DNA from: Thalassobacterium sedimentorum
GTDB taxonomy: Bacteria; Verrucomicrobiota; Verrucomicrobiia; Opitutales; Coraliomargaritaceae
Length of the DNA stretch: 64,000 nt
Assembly (NCBI RefSeq): GCF_031127905.1
Contig: NZ_JARXIC010000002.1
Coordinates: forward strand, 208,712 to 272,711
Direction: 5' to 3'
Made by a program: the position numbers and the translations under genes. Below, one piece after another: positions 37,974-46,445 of the stretch (the first letter of the stretch is position 1; each line of letters starts with the position of its first letter). The notes under the pieces were generated by a model. The model did not search any database. It had not been told where the DNA came from and saw only the letters and a program-made list of their open reading frames with translations.

Positions 37974-38987
37974 CTATGCCAACGCAGCTTGCGCATAAGC
38001 CTTCGCAAAATACGTCAAAATCATATCAGCACCGGCTCGACGAATCGCCAATAACGACTCATCACGGCAGCGTTCCAAATCGAGCCAGCCTCTTTCCGCC
38101 ACAGCCATAATTTGCGCATATTCACCCGACACTTGATACGCTGCCAATGGCAACTCGGTCGCTTCACGCACTTCACGAATGATGTCGAGGTATGGACCCG
38201 CCGGCTTCACCATCAGCACATCCGCGCCCTCTTCCTCGTCCAGTGCAACTTCGACCAATGCCTCGCGCCGATTCGCCGGATTTAGCTGATAAGTGCGCTT
38301 GTCCAGATGATGTGTGCCAGCACTGCTCGCGCTGCCCACCGCATCGCGGAAAGGACCATAAAATGCCGAGGCAAACTTAGCCGAATAGGCCATAATTGCA
38401 GTTTTATCGTATCCGTTGTCATCAAGCGCCACACGTATCGCCCCCACACGTCCGTCCATCATATCCGACGGTGCCACCATATCGACACCAGCCTCTGCAG
38501 CCAAAACAGCCATTTCAGCCAGTATTTCGACCGTAGCGTCGTTGGCCAAATCCTGCGCGGCTGCATCCCAAAGGCCATCGTGTCCATGCACGGTGTAAGG
38601 ATCGAGTGCGAGGTCAGTGATCACCGTAATCTCCGGCACCGCTGCTTTAATCGCACGGATCGCCCGCAGCACTAGCGTATTCGGATTCAAAGCTTCGCGC
38701 CCATCGTCCGACTTCAAGCTGTCATCAAGCTTGGGAAAAAGTGCCACCCCTGAAATACCTAGCGCATGCAACTCACGGCACTCGGCGACCACATCTTTAA
38801 TCGAAAGGCGCGAAATTCCAGGCATCGAGCCGATCGGCTCAGGAGCCACATCTCCTTCCAGCACAAACACCGGCTGAATCAAATGCTGAGGTAAGACCTC
38901 TGTCTCGCATGCCAAAGCACGCAACGAAGCCGTCCGGCGCATACGGCGGGGACGACGGGTCAATTCAAGTTTATAACTGTCAGACAT
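37974..38987 (-). CDS. hemB: Porphobilinogen synthase (delta-aminolevulinic acid dehydratase)
   Basis: A 337-residue enzyme joining two 5-aminolevulinate molecules to porphobilinogen in tetrapyrrole synthesis. The N-terminus RRPRRMRRTASLRAL and the block LIQPVFVLEG are typical. Metal/active-site region: ITDLALDPYTVHGHDGLWD, where plant/bacterial Mg-type enzymes have Asp instead of the zinc Cys triad. The Schiff-base Lys residues are in AYSAKFASAFYGPFRDA and MVKPAGPYLDII. It is convergent with uvrC and divergent from cysS. Confidence 0.97.
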   Translation of the reverse strand: MSDSYKLELTRRPRRMRRTASLRALACETEVLPQHLIQPVFVLEGDVAPEPIGSMPGISRLSIKDVVAECRELHALGISGVALFPKLDDSLKSDDGREALNPNTLVLRAIRAIKAAVPEITVITDLALDPYTVHGHDGLWDAAAQDLANDATVEILAEMAVLAAEAGVDMVAPSDMMDGRVGAIRVALDDNGYDKTAIMAYSAKFASAFYGPFRDAVGSASSAGTHHLDKRTYQLNPANRREALVEVALDEEEGADVLMVKPAGPYLDIIREVREATELPLAAYQVSGEYAQIMAVAERGWLDLERCRDESLLAIRRAGADMILTYFAKAYAQAALA

Positions 38988-39011
38988 GCCGCATAGAGTG
39001 AAGAGTCCGAG

Positions 39012-39135
39012 TCAGAGTGAAAGTGTAAAATGTCCGAGAACTTCAGATCGAAGCATCCTCACAGCAAATACGGCACAGCTAGAGAAAACTACTAAGGTCT
39101 CGCACACTTTCACCTTCACTTTCGCTTTCACTCTG
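39012..39135. repeat. GTGAAAG-rich inverted repeat upstream of cysS
   Basis: The left block (about 39012-39038) contains AGAGTGAAAGTGT, and the right block (about 39100-39135) its complement in repeated form, CACTTTCACCTTCACTTTCG then CTTTCACTCT. GTGAAAGTGT (39017-39026) pairs perfectly with ACACTTTCAC (39104-39113), and AGAGTGAAA (39014-39022) with TTTCACTCT (39126-39134), so two alternative stems compete. The six-base periodicity suggests a simple-sequence intergenic repeat. Confidence 0.65.
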
Positions 39136-39148
39136 CCATTGATGGCAG
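39133..39148 (+). promoter_or_regulatory. Hairpin immediately before the cysS start codon
   Basis: CTGCCA (39133-39138) and TGGCAG (39143-39148) pair perfectly over the tetraloop TTGA; the stem ends one base before ATG 39150. There is no separate Shine-Dalgarno sequence, so the stem would occupy the ribosome-binding zone and could reduce translation. Confidence 0.45.
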
Positions 39149-39149
39149 A

Positions 39150-40592
39150 ATGTCTGTCGAACTCTACGATACTCTCAGTCGATCTGTGCAAAAGCTCGCC
39201 CCCGCGAGCGGCGATACACTGCGCTTTTATTGCTGTGGCCCTACGGTATATGGCCCTGCCCACATTGGAAATTTCCGCACATTTCTCATTCAGGACACCC
39301 TGCGTCGCGTACTCGAAGTCGATGGCACACCCGTCAAACATGTGCGCAACATCACCGACCTCGATGATAAAACAATCCGCTGCTCTCAGGAAGAAGGTAA
39401 GAGCCTGGTCGAATTCACCGCGCATTGGACCGAGAAATTCCACGCCGACTGCGAGGCGCTCAACATGCTGCCCCCCAGCATCGAGCCGAGTGCAGTGGCC
39501 CATATCCCCCATCAAATTGCACTGGTCGAAAAACTAATCGAAAAAGGCCACGCCTACGCCACCGAAGACGGCTCCGTCTATTTCCGCGTCGGTTCCTTTG
39601 AGGACTACGGTCGCCTCTCGCGCCTGAAGCAGCGTGAGCTCAAGACGCAGACTGAAAACTCCGCGGGGGAACTCAACGATGCGGACGAATACGACCGTGA
39701 ATCAGTCACCGACTTTGCCCTCTGGAAATCCCGCAAGCCTGAAGACGGCGAAAACTATTGGACCAGCCCCTGGGGCGAAGGTCGCCCCGGATGGCACCTG
39801 GAGTGCTCGGCCATGGTCGACAGCGCCTTCGACGGCGAAACGATCGACCTACATGGCGGCGGTATCGATCTCTGCTTCCCCCACCACGAAAACGAGATCG
39901 CACAGTCCGAATGCGCGCACGGACACGACTTCTGCACCCACTGGTTCCACAGCGCCCACCTCATGGTGGAAGGGGCCAAGATGTCCAAGAGCCTGGGAAA
40001 TCTCTACACGCTCGACGACCTGCGCGAGAAGGGCTTCAGCCCGATGATCGTGCGCTACACACTGATTGCCGGCAGCTACCGCCAACAACTCAACTTCACC
40101 TTCGACGGCTTGCATGCCTCGCAAAGCGCACTGACACGACTCGAACGCTTTGCAGAAGCCCTGCTGGCCAAAACCGACGAGACGACAGACGACTTCAACG
40201 CCCAATACGTAACAGTCGACGCACCCGAGGACTTTGGCCGCCTGGCCAAGGCATGGGATGCACTGCGCAACAACTTAAATACCGCAGCCTGCCTCGGCGC
40301 CATCTTCGGCGTTATCGGCTCCAACCCGGCCGCCTCCCTCGACGCCGAGGGCGCCCGTGCTTTATTACGTGCCTTCGGCAGTCTGCTCTACGCGCTCGGC
40401 TTGGAACTGTTCACGGTTGAAGTTCAGAAAATCGACGCACCAGAGGCGATCATCGCTCTCGCTCAGGCTCGCTGGGATGCCAAACAAGCCAAAGACTGGG
40501 GCCAGGCCGATGAGCTGCGCGACACCCTGCTTGCACAAGGCTGGCTGGTCAAAGATAGCAAAGACGGCTTTGAATTAACGCCCAAAACATAA
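39150..40592 (+). CDS. cysS: Cysteinyl-tRNA synthetase
   Basis: A 480-residue class I synthetase charging tRNA-Cys. The HIGH motif is AHIGNFRTF (~40), the zinc/Cys site is seen in FYCCGPTVYG and WHLECSAMV and the HHENEIAQSE block, and the KMSKS motif reads GAKMSKSLGN (~275). The C-terminal anticodon-binding helices contain AQARWDAKQAKDWGQADELRDTL. Length is normal. It is preceded by a repeat-rich 162-base gap with a hairpin on the start codon. Confidence 0.97.
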   Translation: MSVELYDTLSRSVQKLAPASGDTLRFYCCGPTVYGPAHIGNFRTFLIQDTLRRVLEVDGTPVKHVRNITDLDDKTIRCSQEEGKSLVEFTAHWTEKFHADCEALNMLPPSIEPSAVAHIPHQIALVEKLIEKGHAYATEDGSVYFRVGSFEDYGRLSRLKQRELKTQTENSAGELNDADEYDRESVTDFALWKSRKPEDGENYWTSPWGEGRPGWHLECSAMVDSAFDGETIDLHGGGIDLCFPHHENEIAQSECAHGHDFCTHWFHSAHLMVEGAKMSKSLGNLYTLDDLREKGFSPMIVRYTLIAGSYRQQLNFTFDGLHASQSALTRLERFAEALLAKTDETTDDFNAQYVTVDAPEDFGRLAKAWDALRNNLNTAACLGAIFGVIGSNPAASLDAEGARALLRAFGSLLYALGLELFTVEVQKIDAPEAIIALAQARWDAKQAKDWGQADELRDTLLAQGWLVKDSKDGFELTPKT

Positions 40593-40645
40593 TACGCAGT
40601 TCAACTACCATTGAAACTTTAGCAGTTATCTGGCGATTAGCTTAG

Positions 40646-41176
40646 ATGAATAAAATCACTACTATGAACAAACGACTCACACAGCTCATTACACTCACGG
40701 TCATAATTTTTGCATCTATAGCGCACGCGGAAACATTTTCAGGTAAAGATACCGCTCTCTATTACAAAAACACTCCAGAACAATTCGAAGGTGAACACGC
40801 CGATGTCGATTGCGCATTTGTCTCTCGTATAAATCGCGGACCACAAATCAATGGCATCACCTTTTTCCTCGCACACACCATCGATGAAGACAATCGATTA
40901 CGTGGCGGATCCATCGTCGTGGCCGTACTCTCCGACAAAGCGGATAGTTTTGTGCGTAAATATGGCAACGCCCCGGACATCCAACATGGCGGTATGACCA
41001 AAGTGGATAGCAAACGTTTACGTGGTATTTTCCACCAATTGGATAAAGGTCACGTCTATATCGACATGACAGATGGTCAAGCGCATCAAGTGATCTTACA
41101 ACACAAGGAAACAGCCAAAAAACTCATCAAATCCAGCGACCATCCAAGCGGGATGGAACCGCCCCGGATCAACTAA
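40646..41176 (+). CDS. Secreted protein of unknown function
   Basis: A 176-residue protein with an N-terminal signal peptide (MNKRLTQLITLTVIIFASIAHA then ETFSG) and no other membrane segment, thus probably periplasmic. The mature part contains GEHADVDCAFVSRINRG, GITFFLAHTIDEDNR, GSIVVAVLSDKADSFVRKYG and VYIDMTDGQAHQVILQHKE. I do not recognise the family. Two in-frame starts exist, ATG 40646 and ATG 40664; the second gives the cleaner signal peptide. A strong terminator follows directly, so it is a single-gene unit or the end of one. Confidence 0.75.
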   Translation: MNKITTMNKRLTQLITLTVIIFASIAHAETFSGKDTALYYKNTPEQFEGEHADVDCAFVSRINRGPQINGITFFLAHTIDEDNRLRGGSIVVAVLSDKADSFVRKYGNAPDIQHGGMTKVDSKRLRGIFHQLDKGHVYIDMTDGQAHQVILQHKETAKKLIKSSDHPSGMEPPRIN

Positions 41177-41190
41177 AGTGCTCCCTGCGA

Positions 41191-41219
41191 AGACCACCCT
41201 AAAGTGGTCTTTTTTTTTT
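41191..41219 (+). terminator. Strong intrinsic terminator
   Basis: Perfect arms AGACCAC (41191-41197) and GTGGTCT (41204-41210) with a six-base loop, followed by nine T (41211-41219). It ends the secreted-protein gene at 41176. Confidence 0.9.
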
Positions 41220-41247
41220 ATGGCTACGGATTGACCTACCTGCATGA

Positions 41248-42141
41248 ATGCCCCATCAAGCAGATATGACTGCGTTTAATATACAAACTATCGGCCAACA
41301 AGTATCTACCTGGGGCGAAGGGCCTATTTGGTGGGGCAAACACTTACTTTATGTAGACATCAATGGCAAGAAGCTCAACCGCCTCGACCCTCAAACCGGT
41401 AAAGAAAGCGTTTGGGACATCGGTGAACGCATCGGCACAGTCGTTCCTACCGATCATGACAATGAAGTCATTTACGCAGGCGACAACGGTTGCATTCGCT
41501 TAAACCTAAGCACTGGCGAAAAGACAACTCTCGCCGATCCCGAGTCCGAACTACGCGGCAAAAACCGCTTCAACGATGGCAAGTGTGATCCGGCAGGTCG
41601 CTTTTGGGCAGGCACTATCAGCATGGTCAAAAAGACCGGCAGCGCGAATCTCTACTGCTTGGACAGCGACGGATCTTTATCGCTTAAAATTAGCGATGTG
41701 ACGAATTCGAATGGTATCTGCTGGAGTATCGATGCCAAAACGATGTACTACATCGACACCCCTACACAAGAAGTTCGTGCATACGATTATGATCTAGCCA
41801 CGGGAACCATTTCCAACAGTCGAGTCGTGATAAATACGGCAGCACACGGCTATGCCAGCTCTCCCGACGGTATGACCATCGATGCCGACGGCATGCTGTG
41901 GATCGCATTCTGCCATGGCGGTTGTGTAGTACGCTTCGATCCAAACAAGAACCAAGAGTGCCTACGCATCGACCTGCCTTGTATTGAAACTACCGCTTGC
42001 ACTTTTGGCGGCGAGCAATTGGATCGTCTCTTCGTGACTACTGGCATCAAAACCGATTTAGACGAACCTGATGCGGGCAAGGTATTCGTGATCGACGGAT
42101 TGGGCATCAAAGGCCTGCCTTCCTTTGCTTTCAAAGGCTAA
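41248..42141 (+). CDS. SMP-30/gluconolactonase-family lactonase
   Basis: A 297-residue six-bladed beta-propeller. The metal-binding Glu is in STWGEGPIWWG near the start, the substrate/metal Asn and Asp in NRFNDGKCDPAGRFWAGT and SNGICWSIDAKTMYYIDTP, and the last metal-binding Asp in SPDGMTIDADGMLWIAF. Members hydrolyse sugar lactones such as glucono-, galactono- or arabinonolactone. It may serve the same sugar-acid metabolism as the kdgK/eda genes far upstream (inference). In-frame ATG 41266 is an equally possible start. Confidence 0.9.
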   Translation: MPHQADMTAFNIQTIGQQVSTWGEGPIWWGKHLLYVDINGKKLNRLDPQTGKESVWDIGERIGTVVPTDHDNEVIYAGDNGCIRLNLSTGEKTTLADPESELRGKNRFNDGKCDPAGRFWAGTISMVKKTGSANLYCLDSDGSLSLKISDVTNSNGICWSIDAKTMYYIDTPTQEVRAYDYDLATGTISNSRVVINTAAHGYASSPDGMTIDADGMLWIAFCHGGCVVRFDPNKNQECLRIDLPCIETTACTFGGEQLDRLFVTTGIKTDLDEPDAGKVFVIDGLGIKGLPSFAFKG

Positions 42142-43061
42142 AAAGCCGCCGCTTCAGTTTTTCGCAGACGCTTACAAAGTACCCCATAACGTGGGGCGGC
42201 TAATAATACCAAAGTGAATAATACCCCGGACGCCACCGCCATCATACCAGAGGTAGAAGTGTCTGTAAAACCAACCCATCCAGGCACGATCAGGGCACTC
42301 AGGTGCCCCAGCACCGCGGCAGCGATAGCAAAGACCACACTCAGCACCACCATTAACCAAAGACGATCTGTAAGTAAATGCGCCGTGGCTGCGGGCACTA
42401 TTAGCATAGCAATTACAATAATACTTCCAACTGCTTCAAACGCCGCCACTGTCGTTACTGCGACTAGCGTCATCAATAAATAATGCATCAAATTGGAGTG
42501 GATCCCCATCGTTGTAGCCAACTCTGGGTCGAATGAAGAAATACGTAACTCCTTGAAAAATGCCACCACAAAGCCGACGTTCAAAACGGTCACCCCCGCC
42601 AGAACCAAAGCAGCTCGAGGCACTTCGAACTCTGTCCCGAAGTAGCGCGGTCGCCAAACAACATCCAGAGGAGTCAATTCGATCGCTCCATAAAGCACAC
42701 AGCCTGGATCCAAATCCACATGATCCGCTGCTTGCACAATTAACAAAAGGCCAACCGCGAAGAGCGAAGTGAAGACAATACCCATTGACGCCCCCTCATC
42801 CACCTTGCCGAAACGACTGATCCACTGGGTAAAAACAGCCGTAAGCACTCCAACTACAGCAGCTCCCAAAAACATAGTGAGACTGGCGCGCGCCTCTGTA
42901 ATGAGAAAGGCGATTGCCAAACCTGGCAGCACAGCATGGCTGATCGCATCCCCCATCATACTCATTTTACGTAAGACGAGAAAGTTCCCCAGCAGCGCAC
43001 AGGCGGTCGCAGCCAAAGCCCCGACCACCACGATCCACGTATCCATTACATACCAGGTCAT
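42138..43061 (-). CDS. Zinc/manganese-type ABC transporter permease
   Basis: A 307-residue permease of the ABC-3 family (ZnuB/MntB/TroCD type) with about eight membrane segments. Conserved stretches are LRKMSMMGDAISHAVLPGLAIAFL (~30-53), FDPELATTMGIHS and the IVIAMLIVPAATAHLLTD core. It is the last gene of the four-gene leftward transporter operon, 45 bases after the fused permease, and overlaps the end of the lactonase gene by four bases on the opposite strand. Metal specificity cannot be decided by sequence alone. Confidence 0.92.
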   Translation of the reverse strand: MTWYVMDTWIVVVGALAATACALLGNFLVLRKMSMMGDAISHAVLPGLAIAFLITEARASLTMFLGAAVVGVLTAVFTQWISRFGKVDEGASMGIVFTSLFAVGLLLIVQAADHVDLDPGCVLYGAIELTPLDVVWRPRYFGTEFEVPRAALVLAGVTVLNVGFVVAFFKELRISSFDPELATTMGIHSNLMHYLLMTLVAVTTVAAFEAVGSIIVIAMLIVPAATAHLLTDRLWLMVVLSVVFAIAAAVLGHLSALIVPGWVGFTDTSTSGMMAVASGVLFTLVLLAAPRYGVLCKRLRKTEAAAF

Positions 43062-43106
43062 GGGGTGCAGTCTAAGTTAAATTGAAGAAATAAAATAAGC
43101 ATTATA

Positions 43107-44456
43107 TTAATCCCCCGGAACAATGGGATGCGGACTCGCAGGCACAAGGCTTCCCGCACTACGATAGGTTTGTAATTGGCTTTCTAAACGGGCCACCATC
43201 TGCTCGCCCAGCACATGCTCTACCATGTCGGCGTCGCGATCGACACGGCTGGTCGCCACATCCGCGTATTCAATTAAATACAATTCCCAAAGACGGTGAT
43301 TACGCGTGACCTGTGCAGCTTCCGCCAGCCCAGCCTCGGTCAGACGTATAGAATCTTCCTTGTTCTGAACTTCAAGCAGTCCGTCATCATAAGCCCGGCG
43401 AATATACTCTCGCAGACTGGCATCACTCCAAGTACGACGCCCGCGCACCTGTCGAAAGGGCACTGCCTGAATCGTCAATTCTCCGTCGCTGCGCCCTGCT
43501 TCTAAAATTTCATAAAGTGCGCGTAATAAATGCTGACGACCGATACGATACTTCAACTGCGTCTGCCGCAACCAACGCACCAACACACCTCGCTCGGAGC
43601 CAATAAGCATACTGATTAAAAAAACAAATGCTGCCACTAGAACAATCACTGCTCCAGCGGGCAGACGCGGGTAAAAAGCACTTAAGCTGGCTCCCAACCA
43701 ACCACTCGCACCACCAATTAATGCCGAAAGCAGTAACATGCGGTCGAGTTGGTTCGTCCAAAATCGGGCTGCAGCGGCCGGCGTAATTAAAAAAGCAATA
43801 ATCAGTATTAAGCCTACGGCTTGCAATCCAGCTACTGTCACCGCAGTCACCAAGCCCAACAATATAACGTCGAGCACTTTGACTGGCCACCCTAAGGATG
43901 CCGCAAAGCTCTCGTCAAAACACAGCAAGCGAAACTCCTTAAATAGCACTAAGGAGCCTGTGAGCACGCATAGAGTTACCAGCACTAGAATCCAAAAATC
44001 GCTCAGCACCATCGACGCGGTCTTCCCATAAATAAATGATTCCAATCCAGCCGCACTGCCTTCCGGCATGGTCTGAATCATCCCCAGCACCGCCACGCCG
44101 GCACCAAAGAATACACTGAGCACAATCCCCATGGCTGCATCATCTTTGATGCGCGTATGGTTACGAATCAGCAGCACTGCCCAGCAGCCAAGCACCCCCG
44201 TAATCGCGGCACCTGAGAGTAAAAAAGGCAGCGACTTACCATCTCCCCCCAGCGCCACTGCCAACATAAAGGCAAGCCCAACACCTGGCAATGTCGCATG
44301 CGAAAGTGTATCTCCCATCAAAGAGCGCTTACGCAAAAGCAAAAAGCCTCCCATTAGCCCACACGCACACCCTAGTAACATGGTACAGATCACCACTAAG
44401 CGCGTATTATAATCGCGTAAGAAGAGAACGTTCCAAATATCAGCGAACTCAAGCAT
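43107..44456 (-). CDS. Metal ABC permease fused to a DtxR/MntR-like repressor domain
   Basis: A 449-residue protein. Residues ~1-295 are an ABC-3 metal permease (LRKRSLMGDTLSHATLPGVGLAF, CFDESFAASLGWP, IIAFLITPAAAARFWT) with eight or nine membrane segments. After RQTQLKYRIGRQHLLR comes a soluble ~130-residue domain: a winged helix (~305-380) followed by a DtxR/MntR-type metal-binding and dimerisation helix pair, NHRLWELYLIEY and DADMVEHVLGEQM, keeping the Glu and His ligands. Such fusions occur in some bacterial phyla. The domain faces the cytoplasm, so it could sense metal there and bind DNA or regulate transport. It follows the ATPase gene by 10 bases. Confidence 0.92.
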   Translation of the reverse strand: MLEFADIWNVLFLRDYNTRLVVICTMLLGCACGLMGGFLLLRKRSLMGDTLSHATLPGVGLAFMLAVALGGDGKSLPFLLSGAAITGVLGCWAVLLIRNHTRIKDDAAMGIVLSVFFGAGVAVLGMIQTMPEGSAAGLESFIYGKTASMVLSDFWILVLVTLCVLTGSLVLFKEFRLLCFDESFAASLGWPVKVLDVILLGLVTAVTVAGLQAVGLILIIAFLITPAAAARFWTNQLDRMLLLSALIGGASGWLGASLSAFYPRLPAGAVIVLVAAFVFLISMLIGSERGVLVRWLRQTQLKYRIGRQHLLRALYEILEAGRSDGELTIQAVPFRQVRGRRTWSDASLREYIRRAYDDGLLEVQNKEDSIRLTEAGLAEAAQVTRNHRLWELYLIEYADVATSRVDRDADMVEHVLGEQMVARLESQLQTYRSAGSLVPASPHPIVPGD

Positions 44457-44466
44457 CTTAATTAGA

Positions 44467-45279
44467 TCAACGTGACTTCACAATTTCATTAGCCGCCTGG
44501 GTGAGCAGCGTTAATTTACCACCATAAGTACGACGCAGGTTTTCCTGTGTGAAGACCGACTCTGTCGGCCCCGCAGCAACGACGCGCATATTAAGTAAGA
44601 CAGTCCAATCGAAATATTGTGGCACTGTCGCCAAATCATGGTGAACGACCAGTACTGTCTTACCGCGTCGCTGTAAATCCTTGAGCAATTCAACGATCGC
44701 ACGCTCAGTAGCAGCATCCACTGCAGCAAAAGGCTCATCCATAAAATAAATGTCGGCATCCTGTACCAGAGCACGCGCCAAAAATGTCCGCTGCTGCTGA
44801 CCACCTGACAATTGACTGATCTGGCGATGCGCGTAATCAGCCAACCCAACTCGCTCCAAAGCTTGCATTGAAAGCGCTTTCGAACGCTTGCTCACACGAC
44901 GAAACCACCCCAATTGAGCATATGTGCCCATTGCGACCACATCCAAGGCACTCACTGGAAAATCCCAATCCACACTCTCACGCTGCGGCACATAACCGAC
45001 CCGCTTGCGCTCTTTTTCATAAGACTGCCCGTAGATAATCACCTCACCTGAAGAACGCGGAATCAAATCTAAACAGGCCTTAATCAAAGTGCTCTTACCT
45101 GCACCATTCGGCCCAACAATACTGACTAACTTACCTTCCGGTATTGAAAGATCGATATCCCAAATCACCGGCTTACGGTGATAGGCCACCGTTAAATCAC
45201 GAATCGTCAAAGGAATACGCTTCGGGTCGGCGAGGGCCTCATGGCCTGGAGAAGCTTGTTTGGAAACGGCATTAATCAT
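44467..45279 (-). CDS. Metal ABC transporter ATP-binding protein
   Basis: A 270-residue ATPase of ZnuC/MntB/TroB type. Walker A is GPNGAGKST (~55), the signature motif is LSGGQQQRTFLARAL, Walker B is DIYFMDEPFAAVD, and the switch His is in LVVHHDLATVPQYF. The family-typical GYVPQRESVDWDFP lies between Walker A and the signature. It is the second gene of the operon, 40 bases downstream of the binding-protein gene, and supplies energy to the two permeases. Confidence 0.95.
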   Translation of the reverse strand: MINAVSKQASPGHEALADPKRIPLTIRDLTVAYHRKPVIWDIDLSIPEGKLVSIVGPNGAGKSTLIKACLDLIPRSSGEVIIYGQSYEKERKRVGYVPQRESVDWDFPVSALDVVAMGTYAQLGWFRRVSKRSKALSMQALERVGLADYAHRQISQLSGGQQQRTFLARALVQDADIYFMDEPFAAVDAATERAIVELLKDLQRRGKTVLVVHHDLATVPQYFDWTVLLNMRVVAAGPTESVFTQENLRRTYGGKLTLLTQAANEIVKSR

Positions 45280-45319
45280 AGCATGTGAACTTTAACTCCG
45301 ACTCATAAGAAAAAAAACG

Positions 45320-46300
45320 CTACTGTCGAAACCCTTTCGCAGAGCCCCCCAAAGCATTGGTAATCGTCGTTACATTATGATCGATCATCCCGATATAGCT
45401 GCCCTCATAACTTCCCGCGGGCCCCATCGCATCGGAGAACAGAGACCCACCAATCACCACATCATGTCTGCGAGCACGGGCGCCTTCAACAAGTGCACGC
45501 ACATTTTTATCTGCAACTGAGGTCTCGACGAACACTGCTGGAATCTGACGCTCAACTATGAAATCCACCAAATCCTCCAAATCACGCACACCAGCCTCCG
45601 ATTCGGTGCTGACTCCCTGAATACCTCTGACTTCGATCCCGTAAGCACGGCCCAAATACTGAAATGCATCGTGTGCAGTCACCAAAACACGCTGGCCCTC
45701 CGGAATACTTGCTATCGCAGTTTTAGCATAAGCATCCAAAGCTTTCAACTGTTCAACATATGTAGCAGCGTTCGCTCGATATTCATCCGCATGCTCGGGA
45801 TCGAAAGCAGCGAGAGTTTCCGCCACAACGGGCACGGCCCGCATCCAGCCCCCAACATCCATCCAGACATGCGGATCGGTATGCTCAGAACCATCCTCCC
45901 GATTCAACAAATAATCAGTGTCGTCAAGAATTGCCTCTGTCACCGCTTTGACTGGCTTACCTGTCGAAGCAACCCGCACCAACACGTCAGTCATCTTCCC
46001 CTCTAATAATAATCCATTATAAAAAACCACATCCGCCTGACTCAACGCGATCACATCGCCACGCGTTGGCTTATACAAATGAGGATCTACTCCTTCGCCA
46101 ATAATCCCCTCCACCTGTGCGTAATCCCCAGCAACATTACGTACGATGTCTGTAATCATTCCCACGGTACAACGCACACGATATACTTCGGCCTGCTCCA
46201 ATGTCATCGCAGCCCGTTCCGAATCCTCGACACATGCCACCAACCCAAAGCAACTGGACATGATTAATAAAAACAATAAGGAAGATTTATAAAAACACAT
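45320..46300 (-). CDS. Zinc/manganese-binding lipoprotein of the ABC transporter (TroA/ZnuA type)
   Basis: A 326-residue cluster A-I binding protein. The N-terminus is a lipoprotein signal with lipobox LVAC (residues ~20-23), so it is anchored to a membrane. Metal ligands: His in GVDPHLYKPTRGD, His in HTDPHVWMDVGGW, Glu/His region in LVTAHDAFQYLGRAYG, and Asp near the C-terminus. No long His-rich loop, which ZnuA often has, is seen; manganese or zinc remain possible. ATG 46300 gives the clean signal MCFYKSSLLFLLIM; ATG 46324 would lie upstream of the candidate -10. First gene of the operon. Confidence 0.93.
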   Translation of the reverse strand: MCFYKSSLLFLLIMSSCFGLVACVEDSERAAMTLEQAEVYRVRCTVGMITDIVRNVAGDYAQVEGIIGEGVDPHLYKPTRGDVIALSQADVVFYNGLLLEGKMTDVLVRVASTGKPVKAVTEAILDDTDYLLNREDGSEHTDPHVWMDVGGWMRAVPVVAETLAAFDPEHADEYRANAATYVEQLKALDAYAKTAIASIPEGQRVLVTAHDAFQYLGRAYGIEVRGIQGVSTESEAGVRDLEDLVDFIVERQIPAVFVETSVADKNVRALVEGARARRHDVVIGGSLFSDAMGPAGSYEGSYIGMIDHNVTTITNALGGSAKGFRQ

Positions 46301-46320
46301 ACTTTGACCAATCAAAGTAT
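46299..46320. promoter_or_regulatory. Perfect 9-4-9 palindrome over the metal-transporter promoter/start: candidate MntR-like operator
   Basis: Arms ATACTTTGA (46299-46307) and TCAAAGTAT (46312-46320) are perfect complements with spacer CCAA. The length and 9-4-9 layout equal those of E. coli MntR boxes, though the sequence differs. It contains the preferred start codon of the binding-protein gene and the candidate -10, ideal for repression when metal is plentiful. The binding protein could be the fused DtxR-like domain of the operon (inference). Confidence 0.65.
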
Positions 46321-46339
46321 GCAATTAAAACAATGTCAA
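46311..46339 (-). promoter_or_regulatory. Candidate sigma-70 promoter of the metal ABC operon
   Basis: On the minus strand, a perfect TTGACA (46339-46334) lies 17 bases before TTTGAT (46316-46311), a 4-of-6 match to the -10. Transcription would start near 46304, making the message of the binding-protein gene (ATG 46300) almost leaderless. The -10 lies in one arm of the palindrome. Confidence 0.5.
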
Positions 46340-46374
46340 GCGGCGAAGCCGTGAACCACACAGCAGAACCTTCA

Positions 46375-46408
46375 AAAGAAAAAGGCCGACTCCACACTGG
46401 AATCGGCC
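46375..46408 (-). terminator. Intrinsic terminator after rplT
   Basis: On the minus strand GGCCGA (46408-46403) and TCGGCC (46389-46384) form the stem base, extended by TCC/GGA beyond one mismatch, followed by TTTTTCTTTT (46383-46374). It lies 38 bases after the rplT stop. Confidence 0.88.
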
Positions 46409-46445
46409 CTTCGAAAGCTATCTAGCTATTAGACTATACTCGAAC

